Below are positions 13,583 through 23,559 of a stretch of 64,000 bases of DNA, piece after piece. The translations under genes and the position numbers were made by a program. The DNA comes from Rhizobiales bacterium NRL2 (GTDB taxonomy: Bacteria; Pseudomonadota; Alphaproteobacteria; Minwuiales; Minwuiaceae), in assembly GCA_001664005.1 (NCBI GenBank), contig CP016093.1:493501-557500 (forward strand). The letters are read 5' to 3'. Position 1 is the stretch's first letter; the number at the start of each line of letters is the position of its first letter. A model generated the notes under the pieces. It made no database searches. It was not told the origin of the DNA and saw only the letters and a list, made by a program, of their open reading frames with translations.

Positions 13583-14821
13583 ATGAACGCCGTCACGCTG
13601 GCCAGCCCGCTCACCCTGCCCTGCGGGGCCGTGATCAAGAACCGCTTCGGCAAGGCGCCGCTGACCGAGGGTCTGGCCGACCCCGAGCACCGCGCCACCG
13701 AGCGCCATGTCCGCCTCTACCGCCGCTGGGCCGAGGGCGGCGCCGGGCTGGTGGTCACCGGCAATGTCCAGGTCGACCGGCGCTATCTGGAGCGGCCGGG
13801 CAACGTGGTCATCGACGGCCCGCAGGACGCGCAGGCGCTGGCCGGGCTCCGCGCCTATGCCGAGGCGGGGACGGCCAACGGCACGCAGCTCTGGATGCAG
13901 CTCAACCATCCGGGCCGGCAGACGCCGCGCCGGGTCTGCGAGCAGCCCGTGGCGCCGTCCGCCGTGAAGCTGAACCTGCCCGAGAGCGCCTTCGCGCCGC
14001 CGCGCGCGCTGACGGCCGACGAGGTCGACGACGTCATCGCCCGCTTCGCCCATGCGGCGAAGGTGGCGCAGGACACCGGGTTCTCCGGCGTCCAGGTGCA
14101 CGCGGCGCACGGTTATCTGCTGAGCCAGTTCCTCACCCCGCTGGTGAACCGGCGCACCGACAGATGGGGCGGCAGTCTGGAGAACCGGGCGCGGCTGCTG
14201 CTGGAGATCGTGCGCGCCATCCGCGCGGCCTGCGGTCCGGCCTTTCCGATCGGGGCGAAGCTCAACTCGTCCGACTTCCAGCAGGGCGGCTTCGACAATG
14301 ACGAGTGCCTGCAGGTGGTGCAGTGGCTGGAGCAGGCCGGCCTCGACCACCTGGAGATCTCCGGCGGCAATTACGAGGAGCCGTCGATGATGGGCTCGAA
14401 GACCAGCGAGGGGAAATCGGTGGCCGAGAGCACGGTGAAGCGCGAGGCCTATTTCATGGAATACGCCGAGCAGATCCGCGCGGTGACGAAACTGCCGCTG
14501 ATGGTCACCGGCGGCTTCCGCAGCCGCGCCTCGATGGAGCAGGCGCTGGCGTCGGGCGCGCTGGACATGATCGGCCTCGGCCGGCCCATGTGCGTCGAGA
14601 CGGACGCGCCCGACCGGCTGCTGGCGGGGGCGGAGAGCGTCGGCGCCTGGGAGCGGGAGATCCGCCCGCCCAAGGCCGGGATGGGCTGGTTCGCGCTCAA
14701 CCTGATCCGTCATGGCGACGGGCTCGACCCGGACACGGCCATGACCGGCGAGGAGGCGATCAAGGCCTATGTCGCCAACGAGGAGGCGACGGCGCAGCGC
14801 ATGGCCCGCCCGGCGGCCTGA
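13583..14821 (+). CDS. Old-yellow-enzyme family NADH:flavin oxidoreductase
   Basis: This 412-residue TIM-barrel flavoprotein has the OYE signature 'VQVHAAHGYLLSQFLTP' followed by 'NRRTDRWGGSLENR', which includes the His-x2-His pair that binds the carbonyl of the substrate. The FMN-binding 'VTGGFRS' and 'GLGRPMCVE' come later. Such enzymes reduce activated C=C bonds with NAD(P)H. There is no C-terminal iron-sulphur/FAD extension, so it is the short class. The start at 13583 is set by a GGGGAGGAAA ribosome-binding site 9 bases upstream. It is a single-gene unit followed by an intergenic repeat. The physiological substrate is unknown. Confidence 0.93.
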   Translation: MNAVTLASPLTLPCGAVIKNRFGKAPLTEGLADPEHRATERHVRLYRRWAEGGAGLVVTGNVQVDRRYLERPGNVVIDGPQDAQALAGLRAYAEAGTANGTQLWMQLNHPGRQTPRRVCEQPVAPSAVKLNLPESAFAPPRALTADEVDDVIARFAHAAKVAQDTGFSGVQVHAAHGYLLSQFLTPLVNRRTDRWGGSLENRARLLLEIVRAIRAACGPAFPIGAKLNSSDFQQGGFDNDECLQVVQWLEQAGLDHLEISGGNYEEPSMMGSKTSEGKSVAESTVKREAYFMEYAEQIRAVTKLPLMVTGGFRSRASMEQALASGALDMIGLGRPMCVETDAPDRLLAGAESVGAWEREIRPPKAGMGWFALNLIRHGDGLDPDTAMTGEEAIKAYVANEEATAQRMARPAA

Positions 14822-14838
14822 CCGCGCCGGCTCAACGT

Positions 14839-14933
14839 GTCACCCCCGCCTCCGTGCGGGGGGCCGGAGCGGCTTCGCCGCGAGTCATCTGGATAACCGG
14901 ATGCCCGCACTATGGCGGGCATGACATCTTCTG
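14839..14933 (-). repeat. Composite palindromic intergenic repeat, copy 2
   Basis: The reverse complement of the unit at 5223-5310: a CCCCCGC/GCGGGGG hairpin, the GGAGCGGCTTCGCCGC core and an ATGCCCGC/GCGGGCAT hairpin in the same order. The central 17 bases differ between the two copies while the hairpins and core are kept. It fills the spacer after the OYE-family gene. Confidence 0.75.
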
Positions 14934-14949
14934 TCCGGACGAGGCTCCC

Positions 14950-15432
14950 TCAGGCGAAGGGCTTCGCGGCCCGCGAAAGCTGCAGCGCGTCGTCCAGCGT
15001 GTGGCGGAATTCGACCAGTTCGGTCTGGGGCAGGAAGGCGCCGATGCGGACCCGTCGGCCATGGCTGCCGACATAGAGCTTCCGCCCGCCGGCGGTGTCG
15101 GTCTCCATGTCCGTCCGCGACCAGTAGGACGGGAAGCTCCAGCTCTGAACCCGTCCGTCGGGGCGGCGGCGCATCACCGTCAGCGTGCCGTCGTCGATCA
15201 CCACGCGCTCGCGCTGGCGCGCCGCGCGGTAGCTCATGCGGAAGGCGAACCAGACCAGCAGGACGTCGAGGCCGAAGAAGCCCATCACGGGCCAGGCGCC
15301 CTGGACCATGAAGATCGTGCCCGCGGTGAAGCTCACGCCGCCGATCAGCGCCATGACCACCAGGAAGCCCCGGGGGCCGAGGGAGCGATGCGGCAGCAGG
15401 ACGAAATCGTGCTCGGGCGCGGACTCGTTCAT
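14950..15432 (-). CDS. DUF2244 family membrane protein
   Basis: This 160-residue protein has two adjacent TM helices ('FLVVMALIGGVSFTAGTIF' and 'VMGFFGLDVLLVWFAF', about residues 22-60). A cytoplasmic beta-rich domain follows, with the 'RERVVIDDGTLTVMRR' and 'SYWSRTDME' blocks typical of DUF2244, a family widespread in Alphaproteobacteria and without assigned function. I set the start at the ATG at 15432; the upstream in-frame codons look like untranslated sequence. It is divergent from the FAD-linked oxidase gene with about 100 bases between. Confidence 0.85.
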   Translation of the reverse strand: MNESAPEHDFVLLPHRSLGPRGFLVVMALIGGVSFTAGTIFMVQGAWPVMGFFGLDVLLVWFAFRMSYRAARQRERVVIDDGTLTVMRRRPDGRVQSWSFPSYWSRTDMETDTAGGRKLYVGSHGRRVRIGAFLPQTELVEFRHTLDDALQLSRAAKPFA

Positions 15433-15530
15433 TGGACTCAATTTAGTCGGCCTCGCGGCGCGCGCAATTGCGAAGCGGCCGCCGCGCACCTATTGTCGGG
15501 CGAAGCACCAGTCAATCGGAGGATCGTCCC

Positions 15531-16916
15531 ATGGGCCTGCCGGCGGAGAAGATCGCGGGCGTCGTCGAGGAGCTGAAGGCGCTGCTGGGCGATCGCATCA
15601 GCACCGCGGCGGCGGTGCGCGAGCATCACGGCCACGACGAGAGCTATCACCACGCCGCCCTGCCGGACGCCGTCTGCTTCGCGCATGCCACCGAGGAAGT
15701 CGCGGAGATCGTGAAGATCTGCGCCCGCCACGGCGCGCCGATCATTCCCTATGGCGTCGGCACCTCGCTGGAGGGCCACGTCATCCCCGCCGACGGCGGG
15801 GTGACCATCGACATGTCGCAGATGAACGAGGTCCTCGAGGTCAATGCCGAGGATCTGGACTGCACCGTGCAGGCGGGCGTCACCCGCAAGGCGCTGAACG
15901 AATATCTCCGCGACACCGGACTGTTCTTCCCCATCGATCCGGGCGCCGACGCCTCCATCGGCGGCATGACCGCGACCCGGGCCTCGGGCACCAACGCCGT
16001 GCGCTACGGCACCATGCGCGAGAACGTGCTGGCGCTGACCGTGGTCATGGCCGACGGGCGGGTCATCAAGACCAACCGCCGCGCGCGGAAGTCGGCCGCG
16101 GGCTACGACTTGACCCGGCTGATGGTCGGCTCCGAGGGGACGCTGGGCATCATCACGGAGATCACGCTCCGCCTCTTCGGCATCCCGGAGGCGATGAGCT
16201 CGGCGGTGGTTTCCTTCCCCGATCTCGAGGCTGCGGTGAACACGGTCATCACCACCATCCAGGCCGGCGTGCCGATCGCGCGCATCGAGCTGCTGGACGA
16301 GGTGCAGATGGACGCGGTCAACCGCTATTCGGGTTATGACTACCCGGTCCAGCCGACGCTGTTCCTGGAATTCCACGGCTCGGAGACGGGCGTGAAGGAA
16401 CAGGCCGAGACGGTCGGCGGAATCTGCGAGGATTTCGGCGGCGCCGACTTCCAGTGGACCACCCGGCCCGAGGACCGCAACCGCCTCTGGCAGGCGCGCC
16501 ACGACGCCGCCTACGCCGCGAAGTCGCTCAAGAAGAACGCTTCCATCTGGGCGACGGACGTCTGCGTGCCGATCTCGCGCCTGGCCGAGTGCATCCTTGA
16601 GACCAAGAAGGACATCGTCGAGAACGAGCTCACTGCGCCCATCGTCGGCCATGTCGGCGACGGCAACTTCCACCTCGCCTTCGTTTTCGAGGAGGGCGAC
16701 GAGGAAGGCTTCCGCCGCGCCGAGCAGGTCAACGACCGCATGGTCATGCGCGCGCTGGCCATGGGCGGCACCTGCACCGGCGAACATGGCGTCGGCACCG
16801 GCAAGATGAAGTTTCTGGTCGCCGAGCACGGTGACGCGGTGGCGGTGATGCGGGAGATCAAGAAGGCGCTCGACCCGCAGAACATCATGAACCCGGGCAA
16901 GATCTTCTCGGTCTGA
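15531..16916 (+). CDS. FAD-linked oxidase, D-lactate dehydrogenase (cytochrome)/GlcD type
   Basis: This 461-residue protein has an FAD-binding PCMH domain ('PIIPYGVGTSLEGH', 'IDPGADASIGGMTATRASG', 'GSEGTLGIITE'). The C-terminal FAD-oxidase domain carries the metal/substrate residues 'VGHVGDGNFH' and 'GGTCTGEHGVGTGK', then 'DPQNIMNPGKIF'. The family oxidises 2-hydroxy acids such as D-lactate or glycolate and feeds electrons to cytochrome c or quinone. The ATG at 15531 follows a CGGAGGA ribosome-binding site. Only 4 bases separate it from ubiX, so the two are probably co-transcribed. D-lactate is the likely but unproved substrate. Confidence 0.9.
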   Translation: MGLPAEKIAGVVEELKALLGDRISTAAAVREHHGHDESYHHAALPDAVCFAHATEEVAEIVKICARHGAPIIPYGVGTSLEGHVIPADGGVTIDMSQMNEVLEVNAEDLDCTVQAGVTRKALNEYLRDTGLFFPIDPGADASIGGMTATRASGTNAVRYGTMRENVLALTVVMADGRVIKTNRRARKSAAGYDLTRLMVGSEGTLGIITEITLRLFGIPEAMSSAVVSFPDLEAAVNTVITTIQAGVPIARIELLDEVQMDAVNRYSGYDYPVQPTLFLEFHGSETGVKEQAETVGGICEDFGGADFQWTTRPEDRNRLWQARHDAAYAAKSLKKNASIWATDVCVPISRLAECILETKKDIVENELTAPIVGHVGDGNFHLAFVFEEGDEEGFRRAEQVNDRMVMRALAMGGTCTGEHGVGTGKMKFLVAEHGDAVAVMREIKKALDPQNIMNPGKIFSV

Positions 16917-16920
16917 ACCC

Positions 16921-17490
16921 TTGAACGCGCCCGTTCGCCTCATCGTCGGCATGTCGGGCGCCTCGGGCGCGGTCTACGGCATCCGTCTGCTGGAGGCCCT
17001 GCGCGAGACGCCGGTCGAGTCGCATCTGGTGATGAGCCGGGCGGCGGCCATGACCATCGCCTACGAGACCGACCGCACCGCCGAGCAGGTCCGCAAGCTG
17101 GCCGACGTCGCCTATCCGGTGGGCGATATCGGCGCGGCCATCGCCTCGGGCAGCTACCGCACCGCCGGCATGGTCGTCGCCCCCTGCTCGATCCGCACGC
17201 TGTCGGAAGTCGCCACCTGCGCCACCTCCAACCTGCTGACCCGGGCCGCCGACGTGGTGCTCAAGGAGCGCCGGCGGCTGGTGCTGCTGGTCCGGGAGAC
17301 GCCGCTGCACACCGGGCATCTGAGGATGATGGCCCAGGCCTCCGAATCCGGCGCGATCATCATGCCGCCCGTGCCCGCCTTCTATTCGAAGCCGCAGAGC
17401 CTGGACGACATGATCGATCACACCATCGGCCGGGTGCTCGACCTCTTCGATATCGACAACGCGCTGGTGAAGCGCTGGAAGGACGGTTGA
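16921..17490 (+). CDS. ubiX: Flavin prenyltransferase UbiX
   Basis: This 189-residue protein starts with a TTG, 4 bases after the FAD-oxidase stop. It has the flavoprotein fold with 'VGMSGASGAVYGIRLLEAL', the 'APCSIRTLSEVATCATSNLLTRAADV' region and 'ETPLHTGHLRMM', all characteristic of UbiX/Pad1. UbiX attaches dimethylallyl to FMN to make the prenylated cofactor used by UbiD-type decarboxylases, including that of ubiquinone biosynthesis. No ubiD is in the window. Length matches the family. Confidence 0.95.
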   Translation: MNAPVRLIVGMSGASGAVYGIRLLEALRETPVESHLVMSRAAAMTIAYETDRTAEQVRKLADVAYPVGDIGAAIASGSYRTAGMVVAPCSIRTLSEVATCATSNLLTRAADVVLKERRRLVLLVRETPLHTGHLRMMAQASESGAIIMPPVPAFYSKPQSLDDMIDHTIGRVLDLFDIDNALVKRWKDG

Positions 17491-17505
17491 GGACGGCCGT
17501 CCCGT

Positions 17506-18342
17506 TCAGCCCGTCGTCAGGCCGCCGCCGACCACCAGGATCTGCCCGGAGATGTAGTCGCTCTCCGGCGCGCAGAGCAGGTAGACGCCGCCGGCGGCGT
17601 CCTCGGGCGTGCCCATGCGGCCCAGCGGGATCTGGCGGACCAGATCGTCGGTCATGGCCTCGGGAAAACCGACCTTGTGATCCTTGTCGCCGACCTTGAT
17701 CGACGCCTGCTGGCCGGCCTCAAACCGCTGGGTCAGCCGCGTGTCGATCAGCCCGAAGGCGATGGCGTTGACCGTGACGTTGTAGCGGCCCCATTCGCGG
17801 GCCATCGCCGTGGTGATGCCGATCGCCGCGCCCTTGCCCGCAGCGTAGGAGACGCCGCCGGGCATGCCGTAATATGCTGCGATCGAGGAGATATTGACGA
17901 CCTTGCGGGTCACCGGCCGTCCCTCGGCCTGCTCGGCGCGGTGGCGCTCCCGGAAGTGCGGCGCGGCGGCGCGCAGCACTTTCATCGGCGCCGCGGCGTG
18001 GACGTCGAGCATCGCCTGGATCTGCTCGTCGGTGTGATTCTGGATCATGGTGTTCCAGATATAGCCGGCGTTGTTGACGATGATGTCCAGGCCGCCCAGC
18101 GACTGCAGCGCGCCCTGGACCAGGTCGTCGGCCATGCCGGCGGCGGTGACCGATCCCGCCAGCCCCGCGGCGCGGCCGCCCTGCGCCCTGATCTCGTGCA
18201 TCACCTCGCCCATGGGCTCGGCGTCGAGATCGTTGACGAAGACCGCGGCGCCCTCCGCCGCCAGTTTCAGCGCCACCGAGCGGCCGATGCCGCGCCCCGC
18301 GCCGGTGACCAGCGCCACCTTCCCGTCCAGCTTTCCACCCAT
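17506..18342 (-). CDS. Short-chain dehydrogenase/reductase (FabG-like)
   Basis: This 278-residue SDR is canonical: TGAGRGIG cofactor motif, NNAG, a catalytic Ser in 'NISSIAAYYGMPG', and the Tyr-x3-Lys in 'VSYAAGKGA'. It has a roughly 20-residue insertion after the fourth helix ('HRAEQAEGRPVTRK') and another around 'KVGDKDHKVGFPEAM', common in (3R)-hydroxyacyl-CoA-type SDRs of catabolic clusters. The ATG at 18342 is preceded by GGGGAGGATC; an upstream ATG would include that ribosome-binding site in the coding part. It converges on ubiX with 15 bases between the stops. Confidence 0.9.
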   Translation of the reverse strand: MGGKLDGKVALVTGAGRGIGRSVALKLAAEGAAVFVNDLDAEPMGEVMHEIRAQGGRAAGLAGSVTAAGMADDLVQGALQSLGGLDIIVNNAGYIWNTMIQNHTDEQIQAMLDVHAAAPMKVLRAAAPHFRERHRAEQAEGRPVTRKVVNISSIAAYYGMPGGVSYAAGKGAAIGITTAMAREWGRYNVTVNAIAFGLIDTRLTQRFEAGQQASIKVGDKDHKVGFPEAMTDDLVRQIPLGRMGTPEDAAGGVYLLCAPESDYISGQILVVGGGLTTG

Positions 18343-18373
18343 GTTCCGATCCTCCCCGATAGACATTGGCGGC

Positions 18374-18441
18374 GCCCTCGGACTTGATCCGAGGGCCCAG
18401 GTTTCATTGTTCGCTGAGTGCTCGGGTCAAAGCCCGAGCAC
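18374..18441. repeat. Two palindromes of the GATC-type intergenic repeat
   Basis: A GCCCTCGG/CCGAGGGC palindrome around ACTTGAT (18374-18396) and a GTGCTCGGG/CCCGAGCAC palindrome (18418-18441) lie between the SDR start and the M20 peptidase stop. The first is nearly identical to that at 53335-53357 (one base differs). Confidence 0.65.
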
Positions 18442-18459
18442 GCTGTCCCTTTCCAAGGT

Positions 18460-19743
18460 TCAGCCCGCTTCCACCACCCCGCACCAGTCGGCGACGAACA
18501 GCGCCACGGTCTTGGTCACGTCGAGCGTCGATTTCAGGCTGACGCGCTCGTCGAAGCCGTGGATGTGCTCGGACTTCGGCCCGTAGACCAGCGCCGGTGT
18601 GTCGTCGTACAGCATCGCCACGCGGGCATCGAGATAGGCCGGCATGGTGGCGTCGCCCAGTTCGGCCGCCCGGACCTGCCGGTGCGCGTCGGCCAGGCAG
18701 GCCTCGGCGTCGGAGCCGGGCGGCAGCGCATAGCCTTCCGCGGCGAAACCGTTATAGGTCACGCTCGGCGGGTGGTTGGAAAGGAACGGGTCGTCCAGCG
18801 CCGCGCCGCGGACGGCGCTTTCCAGACGACGCTTGGCCGCCTCGACGGAGGTGCCGGGATAGATGCCGGCGCGCACGTCGAAGCGGCACCAGGCGGGCAC
18901 CGACGAGGCCCAGTCGCCGCCGGCGATCTTGCCGATATTGATGGTGATCGGGTGCGTGGCGTCCTCGAAATGGGGGTGATCGCCCTTCTCCGCGTTCATT
19001 TCCGCCTCGAGTTCCTTCAGCGCCTGGATCAGCTTGTAGGCGGCGATGATGGCGTTGGAGCCGACGGTGGATTCGTAGACATGGGCGGGCCGGCCGCGCA
19101 CCTCCACCTGGAACCAGAGCACGCCGACATTGGCGCGCACGAGCTGGTCGTGGGTCGGTTCGGTGATCAGGACGGCGTCGGCGTGATAGCCGCGCACCAG
19201 ACAGGACAGCGCGCCGTTGCCGGTGCATTCCTCTTCGGTCACCGACTGCATGTAGACGGTCGAGGCCGGCTCGACACCGGCGCGGCGGAGCGCGTCGAAG
19301 GCGAAGAGGTTGGCGGCGATGCCCGCCTTCATGTCGCCGGAGCCGCGGCCGTAGAGCCAGTCGCCCTCGATCCGCGGCTCGTAGGGCGGCGTCGTCCACA
19401 TGTCGAGCGGGCCGACGGGCACCACGTCGACATGCCCGTTGAGGATCAGCGAGCGTCCCTTCTCCGCCTTCGGGCGGTACGCCCCGACGACGTTGACCGC
19501 ATTGTCGTAGGAGACGGTGACCGGCGAAAAGCCCGGATGATCCTCGATCTCGCCCACGTCGATGGACCAGCGGTCCATGGCCAGATCCCGTTCGGCGAAG
19601 GCGCGGTAGAGGAAGTCCTGCGCCGTGTGCTCCTGGCCGCGCTGGGAGGGGAAGCGGACCAGGTCCTGGGTGAACTTCACCTGCGCGTCGAAGCCCTGTT
19701 CGACCTCCGCCAGGATGCGTTCCTTCAGCGCCGCTTCGACCAT
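18460..19743 (-). CDS. M20-family metallo-deacylase (ArgE/DapE-like)
   Basis: This 427-residue enzyme has the M20 metal ligands in order: 'LILNGHVDVVP', 'GRGSGDMKAGI', 'SVTEEECTGNGALS' with the catalytic Glu-Glu pair, 'ITEPT', and a C-terminal His in 'SEHIHGFDE'. The lid/dimerisation domain is present ('VEVRGRPAHVYE'). The family hydrolyses N-acyl amino acids, N-succinyl diamino acids or dipeptides with two Zn ions. It is longer than E. coli ArgE by about 40 residues and resembles the peptidase/deacylase class of uncertain substrate. It stands alone between repeat-containing spacers. Confidence 0.9.
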   Translation of the reverse strand: MVEAALKERILAEVEQGFDAQVKFTQDLVRFPSQRGQEHTAQDFLYRAFAERDLAMDRWSIDVGEIEDHPGFSPVTVSYDNAVNVVGAYRPKAEKGRSLILNGHVDVVPVGPLDMWTTPPYEPRIEGDWLYGRGSGDMKAGIAANLFAFDALRRAGVEPASTVYMQSVTEEECTGNGALSCLVRGYHADAVLITEPTHDQLVRANVGVLWFQVEVRGRPAHVYESTVGSNAIIAAYKLIQALKELEAEMNAEKGDHPHFEDATHPITINIGKIAGGDWASSVPAWCRFDVRAGIYPGTSVEAAKRRLESAVRGAALDDPFLSNHPPSVTYNGFAAEGYALPPGSDAEACLADAHRQVRAAELGDATMPAYLDARVAMLYDDTPALVYGPKSEHIHGFDERVSLKSTLDVTKTVALFVADWCGVVEAG

Positions 19744-19772
19744 CGTCTTCCGTCCTCCATCAAGTTCGCCAT

Positions 19773-19875
19773 CCCCGGTCGGCCGCGGACCGGTCTGCGG
19801 TCGACCCGGGGATCGGGTGGTCCGAGAGTCTCCGTTGGACCCGATCCCCGCGTTGCGTGATACGCAAGCGGGGAT
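19773..19875. repeat. Palindrome-rich intergenic repeat
   Basis: The spacer between the M20 peptidase and nudC holds a CCCCGGTC-type inverted repeat (19773-19811) and a strong hairpin ATCCCCGC(G)TTGCGT with its complement (19844-19875). The hairpin ends in GGGGATGACGAC, like the ends of other repeat copies. Confidence 0.6.
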
Positions 19876-19906
19876 GACGACATGCGATTCGTCGTATGCG
19901 GGCCTC

Positions 19907-20839
19907 CTAAACCCCCGCCAGCCAGCGGCGCGCGAGCTGATGCGCCAGCGACAGCCGGGGCGGCATGCGCAGCCCTTCGTTCGAATCGCAGTTCTCGATC
20001 ATCTCGCGGACCTGGTCGCGGGTGAACCACTCCGCGTCTTCCAGTTCGTTCGGGTCGATCTTGATCGCGGTCGTTTCCGCCTCCGCGAAGCAGCCGATCA
20101 TCAGGCTGGAGGGAAAGGGCCAAGGCTGGGAGGCGACATAGCGCACCTTGCCGACCCGGATGTCGGCTTCTTCCCAGATCTCGCGGCGGACGCATTCCTC
20201 GATCGATTCGCCGGGCTCCATGAAGCCGGCCAGCGCCGAATAGGAGCCCTCGGGGAAACGCGGCTGGCGGCCGAGCAGACAGTTGTCGCCATGGAAGACC
20301 AGCATGATGGTCACGGGGTCGGTGCGGGGAAAATGCTGAGCGTTGCACGACTCGTCGCTGCACTGGCGCATGTAGCCGGCGTCCCGCATTTCCGACGGCT
20401 GGCCGCAGACGGCGCAGAAACCGTGGCGCTGGTGCCAGTCGATCATCGAGCGAGCCTGGGCCAGGATCGCCGCCTCCCCGGTTGGCAGGCCAGGCGCGAT
20501 GGAGCGCACGTCGATGAACTTGCCGCGCTTGTTCCAGGCGGCGTCACTTGGCGTCCTGCGCGTGTCCGCCTCGATGGCGAAGTGCGCCCGGTCGTCGCGC
20601 ACGCCCAGCAGAATGGGCCGCGCGTTCTCCAGCAGGTCGATCGCTTCCAGCGGCGAGCGCCAGCCGATCTCGGCGCCGCCGTCCAGGTCGATCAGGGCGC
20701 GGAGACGCGACATGGGCAGGAAGCGGCTTTCCGGATCCATGATCCGTTCGCCAAGCCAGTCGCCGTCCTTGCGGCGGTTCTCGGCGCGGTCCATCGACGC
20801 GCCCGAGAAGACTATGGGGTCATCATATTCGATCGTCAT
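19907..20839 (-). CDS. nudC: NAD(+) diphosphatase NudC
   Basis: This 310-residue protein has a zinc ribbon (two CxxC-type pairs, 'CAVCG' and 'CSDESC', around residues 140-165). The Nudix box follows as '[20 protein letters not shown]', and the NudC-specific SQPWPFPSS motif comes after it. The enzyme hydrolyses NADH and removes NAD caps from RNA; this is established for the family. The ATG at 20839 is taken as the start, with an in-frame GTG six codons upstream as an alternative. It is divergent from mutS with a 74-base gap. Confidence 0.95.
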   Translation of the reverse strand: MTIEYDDPIVFSGASMDRAENRRKDGDWLGERIMDPESRFLPMSRLRALIDLDGGAEIGWRSPLEAIDLLENARPILLGVRDDRAHFAIEADTRRTPSDAAWNKRGKFIDVRSIAPGLPTGEAAILAQARSMIDWHQRHGFCAVCGQPSEMRDAGYMRQCSDESCNAQHFPRTDPVTIMLVFHGDNCLLGRQPRFPEGSYSALAGFMEPGESIEECVRREIWEEADIRVGKVRYVASQPWPFPSSLMIGCFAEAETTAIKIDPNELEDAEWFTRDQVREMIENCDSNEGLRMPPRLSLAHQLARRWLAGV

Positions 20840-20913
20840 GGCGGCGGAGATTGGCACGGAGGGCCGGGGGCGGCAACGCCGGAATGGGCATTCCGGGGCT
20901 TCGAGAATCGTCT

Positions 20914-23559
20914 ATGTTCCCCGGCATGGCGGCGGGCGAAGTCACACCGATGATGGCGCAGTACCTCGAGATCAAGGAGGCGCACCCGGATTCCCTGCTG
21001 TTCTACCGCATGGGCGATTTCTACGAGCTGTTCTTCGACGATGCGAAGAAGGCCGCCGCCAGCCTCGACATCGCGCTGACCAGACGCGGCAAGCACCTGG
21101 GCGACGACATCCCCATGTGCGGCGTGCCGGTCCACTCCGCCGACCAGTATCTGGCGCGGCTGATTCGCGACGGCCACCGCGTCGCCGTCTGCGAACAGGT
21201 CGAGGACCCGGCGGAGGCGAAGAAGCGCGGCGCCAAGTCCGTGGTGAAGCGCGACGTGGTCCGCCTGGTGACCGCCGGGACGCTGACCGAGGATGCGCTG
21301 CTCGACGCGCGGCGCAACAACTACCTGCTGGCCGTGGCGCGCTCGGGCGGGCAGATCGGCCTCGCCTGGCTGGACATGTCGACGGGCGAACTGATGGCGG
21401 GCACGGGCGGGGAGGCGACACTGGGTGCGGATCTCGCGCGTCTCTGCCCGGGCGAGATCCTGGTGGCCGACAACCTGCTGGAACGGCTCGGGCCGGAGGG
21501 GCCGCTGGCCGGCTGGGACCAGGCGCTGACCGTGCTGCCGGTGGCAAGGTTCGACAGCACCTCCGCCGAGAAGCGGCTGAAGACGGTCTTCAAGGTCGGC
21601 GCGCTGGACGGCTTCGGCGCCTTCGGCCGGGCCGAGATCGCCGCCCTGGGCGCCGTGGTCGACTATGTGGAACTGACCCAGAAGGGCAGGCTGCCGCCGC
21701 TGCGTGCGCCGCAGCGCGAGGAACCCGGCGCGGCGATGGGGCTGGACCAGGCGACGCGGCGCAATCTGGAACTGGTGGAGACGCTCTCGGGCGAACGGCG
21801 CGGCAGCCTGCTGTCGGTCATCGACCGCACCGTCACCGGCGCCGGCGGCCGGCGGCTGGCCGCCGACCTTGCAGGGCCGCTGACCGACCCGGAGGCGATC
21901 GACGCCCGGCTCGACATGGTGCAGTTCTTCCATGACGCTGACCGCCTCCGTGAAGATTTCCGGGAGGCCATCCGCCGCGCGCCGGACATTGAACGCGCGC
22001 TCTCCCGCCTCGGGCTCGGCCGCGGCGGTCCGCGCGATCTCGCCGCCATCCGCGACGCGCTGGAAGCCTGCGGCCATGCGCGCGACCTGCTCGGCAAGGC
22101 CGGGCCGGCCGGCATCCTGGCGGAGGCCGCGAGCCTGGACGGCCACGGCGCCCTGGTCGACGTGCTCACCGCGGCGCTGGACAAAGACCCGCCGCTGCTC
22201 GCCCGCGACGGCGGCTTTATCCGTGAAGGTCACGACGCGGCGCTGGACGAGCTCCGGACGCTGCGCGACGAGGGCCGCCAGCACATCGCGGCGCTGCAGA
22301 AGAAATACGCCGATCAGACCGGCGTGAACGCGCTGAAGGTGCGCCACAACAATGTCCTCGGCTATTTCGTCGAGATCCCGCAGCGCCATGCCGAGCGCAT
22401 GGACGGCACCTTCATCCACCGCCAGTCCATGGCCCAGGCCATGCGCTACACCACGACCGAGCTGGGCGAACTGGAGGGGCGCATCCGTTCCGCCGGCGAC
22501 CGCGCGCAGGCGCTGGAGGAGCGGCATTTCGCCGAACTGTCGGACAAGGTGCTGGCGGAAAGCCGGAAACTCGCGCGGGCGGCGCAGGCGCTGGCGCGGC
22601 TGGACGTCGCCGCGGCTCTCGCCGAGCTGGCGCGGGCGGAGAACTACGTCCGCCCGACGGTCGACCGGAGCCTTGAATTCCGCGTCGAGGGCGGACGCCA
22701 TCCGGTTGTGGAAGCGCTGGCGGCGGGCGAGCAGGCCGGCGGGTTCCAGCCGAACGACTGCGATCTCGGCCCCGAAACCGGTCGGCTCTGGCTGATGACC
22801 GGCCCCAACATGGCGGGCAAGTCGACCTTCCTGCGCCAGAACGCGCTGATCGCGATCCTGGCCCAGATGGGCGGCTTCGTGCCCGCCGCGTCGGCCCGCA
22901 TCGGCGCGGTGGACCGGCTGTTCAGCCGCGTCGGAGCCGCCGACGACCTGGCGCGCGGGCGCTCCACCTTCATGGTGGAGATGGTCGAAACGGCGGCGAT
23001 CCTGAACCAGGCCGGCGAGCGCTCCCTGGTGATCCTGGACGAGATCGGACGCGGGACGGCGACCTATGACGGCCTCGCCATCGCCTGGGCGACCGTCGAG
23101 GGACTGCACGAGAGCAACCGCAGCCGCGGGCTGTTCGCCACGCACTATCACGAGCTGACGGCGCTGGCGGAGAAGCTGGAGCAGGTCACCTGCCGCACCA
23201 TGCGGGTGATGGAGTGGCAGGGTACGGTCCAGTTCCTCCACCAGGTGATCCCCGGCGCCGCCGACCGCAGCTATGGCGTCCAGGTGGCGAAGCTGGCCGG
23301 CCTGCCGCCGGCGGTGGTGCGCCGCGCCGAGGCCGTGCTGAAACGGCTGGAAGAATCGGGGCAGGGCCGCAAGGCCGTCTCCATCGCCGAAGACCTGCCG
23401 CTGTTCGCGGCCATGGCCGCCCAGCCGGAAACGCCGCAGCCCGGCGGGCCGTCGGCGGTGGAGCAGGCGCTGGCGGAGATCCTGCCCGACGACATGAGCC
23501 CCCGGGAGGCTCTCGACGCGCTCTACCGGCTGAAGGGACTGGCGAATGGCGACGGATAG
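20914..23559 (+). CDS. mutS: DNA mismatch repair ATPase MutS
   Basis: This protein of 881 residues from the ATG at 20914 has all MutS domains: the mismatch-sensing Phe-x-Glu in '[13 protein letters not shown]', connector, clamp and lever, and the ABC ATPase with Walker A 'GPNMAGKST' and Walker B '[11 protein letters not shown]'. The 'THYHELT' motif and the C-terminal helix-turn-helix follow. MutS dimers bind mismatches and recruit MutL. The start is uncertain because no clear Shine-Dalgarno is present; an ATG four codons later (20926) is possible. The 3' end overlaps queC by 14 bases. Confidence 0.97.
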   Translation: MFPGMAAGEVTPMMAQYLEIKEAHPDSLLFYRMGDFYELFFDDAKKAAASLDIALTRRGKHLGDDIPMCGVPVHSADQYLARLIRDGHRVAVCEQVEDPAEAKKRGAKSVVKRDVVRLVTAGTLTEDALLDARRNNYLLAVARSGGQIGLAWLDMSTGELMAGTGGEATLGADLARLCPGEILVADNLLERLGPEGPLAGWDQALTVLPVARFDSTSAEKRLKTVFKVGALDGFGAFGRAEIAALGAVVDYVELTQKGRLPPLRAPQREEPGAAMGLDQATRRNLELVETLSGERRGSLLSVIDRTVTGAGGRRLAADLAGPLTDPEAIDARLDMVQFFHDADRLREDFREAIRRAPDIERALSRLGLGRGGPRDLAAIRDALEACGHARDLLGKAGPAGILAEAASLDGHGALVDVLTAALDKDPPLLARDGGFIREGHDAALDELRTLRDEGRQHIAALQKKYADQTGVNALKVRHNNVLGYFVEIPQRHAERMDGTFIHRQSMAQAMRYTTTELGELEGRIRSAGDRAQALEERHFAELSDKVLAESRKLARAAQALARLDVAAALAELARAENYVRPTVDRSLEFRVEGGRHPVVEALAAGEQAGGFQPNDCDLGPETGRLWLMTGPNMAGKSTFLRQNALIAILAQMGGFVPAASARIGAVDRLFSRVGAADDLARGRSTFMVEMVETAAILNQAGERSLVILDEIGRGTATYDGLAIAWATVEGLHESNRSRGLFATHYHELTALAEKLEQVTCRTMRVMEWQGTVQFLHQVIPGAADRSYGVQVAKLAGLPPAVVRRAEAVLKRLEESGQGRKAVSIAEDLPLFAAMAAQPETPQPGGPSAVEQALAEILPDDMSPREALDALYRLKGLANGDG

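Noticed and set aside
18425..18442. An 18-base match to 1423-1440, the end of an acyl-CoA dehydrogenase gene
   Set aside because: It is part of a palindrome in a spacer and too short to show a duplication.
20836..23241. An 801-codon minus-strand frame opposite mutS
   Set aside because: It is antisense to all MutS motifs and shows no family pattern.
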